This document shows positions 63,920 through 64,000 of a DNA stretch of 64,000 nucleotides, piece after piece (the stretch's first letter is position 1; the number at the start of each line of letters is the position of its first letter). A model generated the notes under the pieces. It made no database searches and was not told the DNA's origin. It worked only from the letters and a program-made list of their open reading frames with translations. Made by a program: the position numbers and the translations under genes. Source of the stretch: Terriglobia bacterium (lineage in GTDB: Bacteria > Acidobacteriota > Terriglobia > Bryobacterales > Bryobacteraceae); assembly GCA_021325235.1 (NCBI GenBank), contig JAJPHN010000016.1, forward strand, positions 1 through 64,000, in the 5' to 3' direction.

Positions 63920-63959
63920 ATGGGAAGGCTTATAAAGAAATGAGGGAGAGGTATCAACC

Positions 63960-64000
63960 ATGATGCTCGCCAAGTTGCGAAAGCTGACCTTCAGCAGTGC
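63960..64000 (+). CDS. Start of a gene cut by the window edge
   Basis: GGGAGAGG (63944-63951) sits 8 bases before two ATG codons (63960, 63963). The visible product begins MMLAKLRKLTFSS. Too little is present to assign a family. Confidence 0.55.
   Translation, partial: MMLAKLRKLTFSS

Overview
The window looks like a chromosome segment from a high-GC, Gram-negative member of the Acidobacteriota, probably close to Bryobacterales/Solibacter. This is inferred from content and no marker gene was compared. The pointers are a TonB-dependent receptor with an N-terminal carboxypeptidase-regulatory-like domain, an acidobacterial-style ECF sigma factor beside a Ser/Thr kinase, several secreted glycoside hydrolases, an RND pump, and a bacterial alpha-2-macroglobulin. 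Gene density is high and many neighbours overlap by 4 to 60 bases.

Layout. Bases 1-625 hold the 3' end of a 23S rRNA gene, a 5S rRNA gene, its terminator, and a decayed copy of the 3' half of 5S. Bases 750-6120 carry ugd, a HAD hydrolase, a NarL-type response regulator and several small secreted or membrane proteins. Bases 6240-10475 are an ECF sigma / anti-sigma / TonB receptor operon; the anti-sigma factor ends in an HNH-like domain. Bases 10560-14140 are a reverse-strand cluster (truncated haemoglobin, YceH, a DUF697-like protein, a PD-(D/E)XK-like protein). Bases 14126-19310 are a forward cluster (YggS, CocE-type hydrolase, glycosyltransferase, OlsF-like double acyltransferase). After a processive GT2 glycosyltransferase comes a broken vgrG (21.7-23.3 kb). 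A TetR-controlled RND efflux operon follows (23.9-30.3 kb). Five overlapping reverse genes (30.4-36.3 kb) encode a peptidase-MA/TPR protein, a GH29 fucosidase, an amine oxidase, a short asparaginase-like protein and a Tat-exported TIM-barrel isomerase. A KirBac channel, a HIT protein and a GH18 chitinase come next.

The two most unusual regions are in the right half. At 39.8-43.7 kb an ECF sigma factor converges on, and overlaps, a one-component sensor in which a two-component-type beta-propeller and Y_Y_Y domain are joined through one membrane helix to a Hanks-type Ser/Thr kinase. At 45.5-53.6 kb a three-part cell-wall protein (penicillin-binding transpeptidase, SpoIID-type and HELLH metallopeptidase parts) converges on an operon of an NlpC-like DUF1175 protein, a thioester-containing alpha-2-macroglobulin and a membrane protein. 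I read this as an envelope-defence or wall-repair locus.

The right end has transporters (APC permease, CPA1 antiporter), a GH39 glycosidase, RtcB, a peroxiredoxin, tRNA-Thr(UGU) and the start of a gene cut by the window edge. By eye, GC skew on the + strand changes from G-rich to C-rich between about 28 and 36 kb regardless of gene strand. I saw no CRISPR array, integrase, transposase or insertion sequence.
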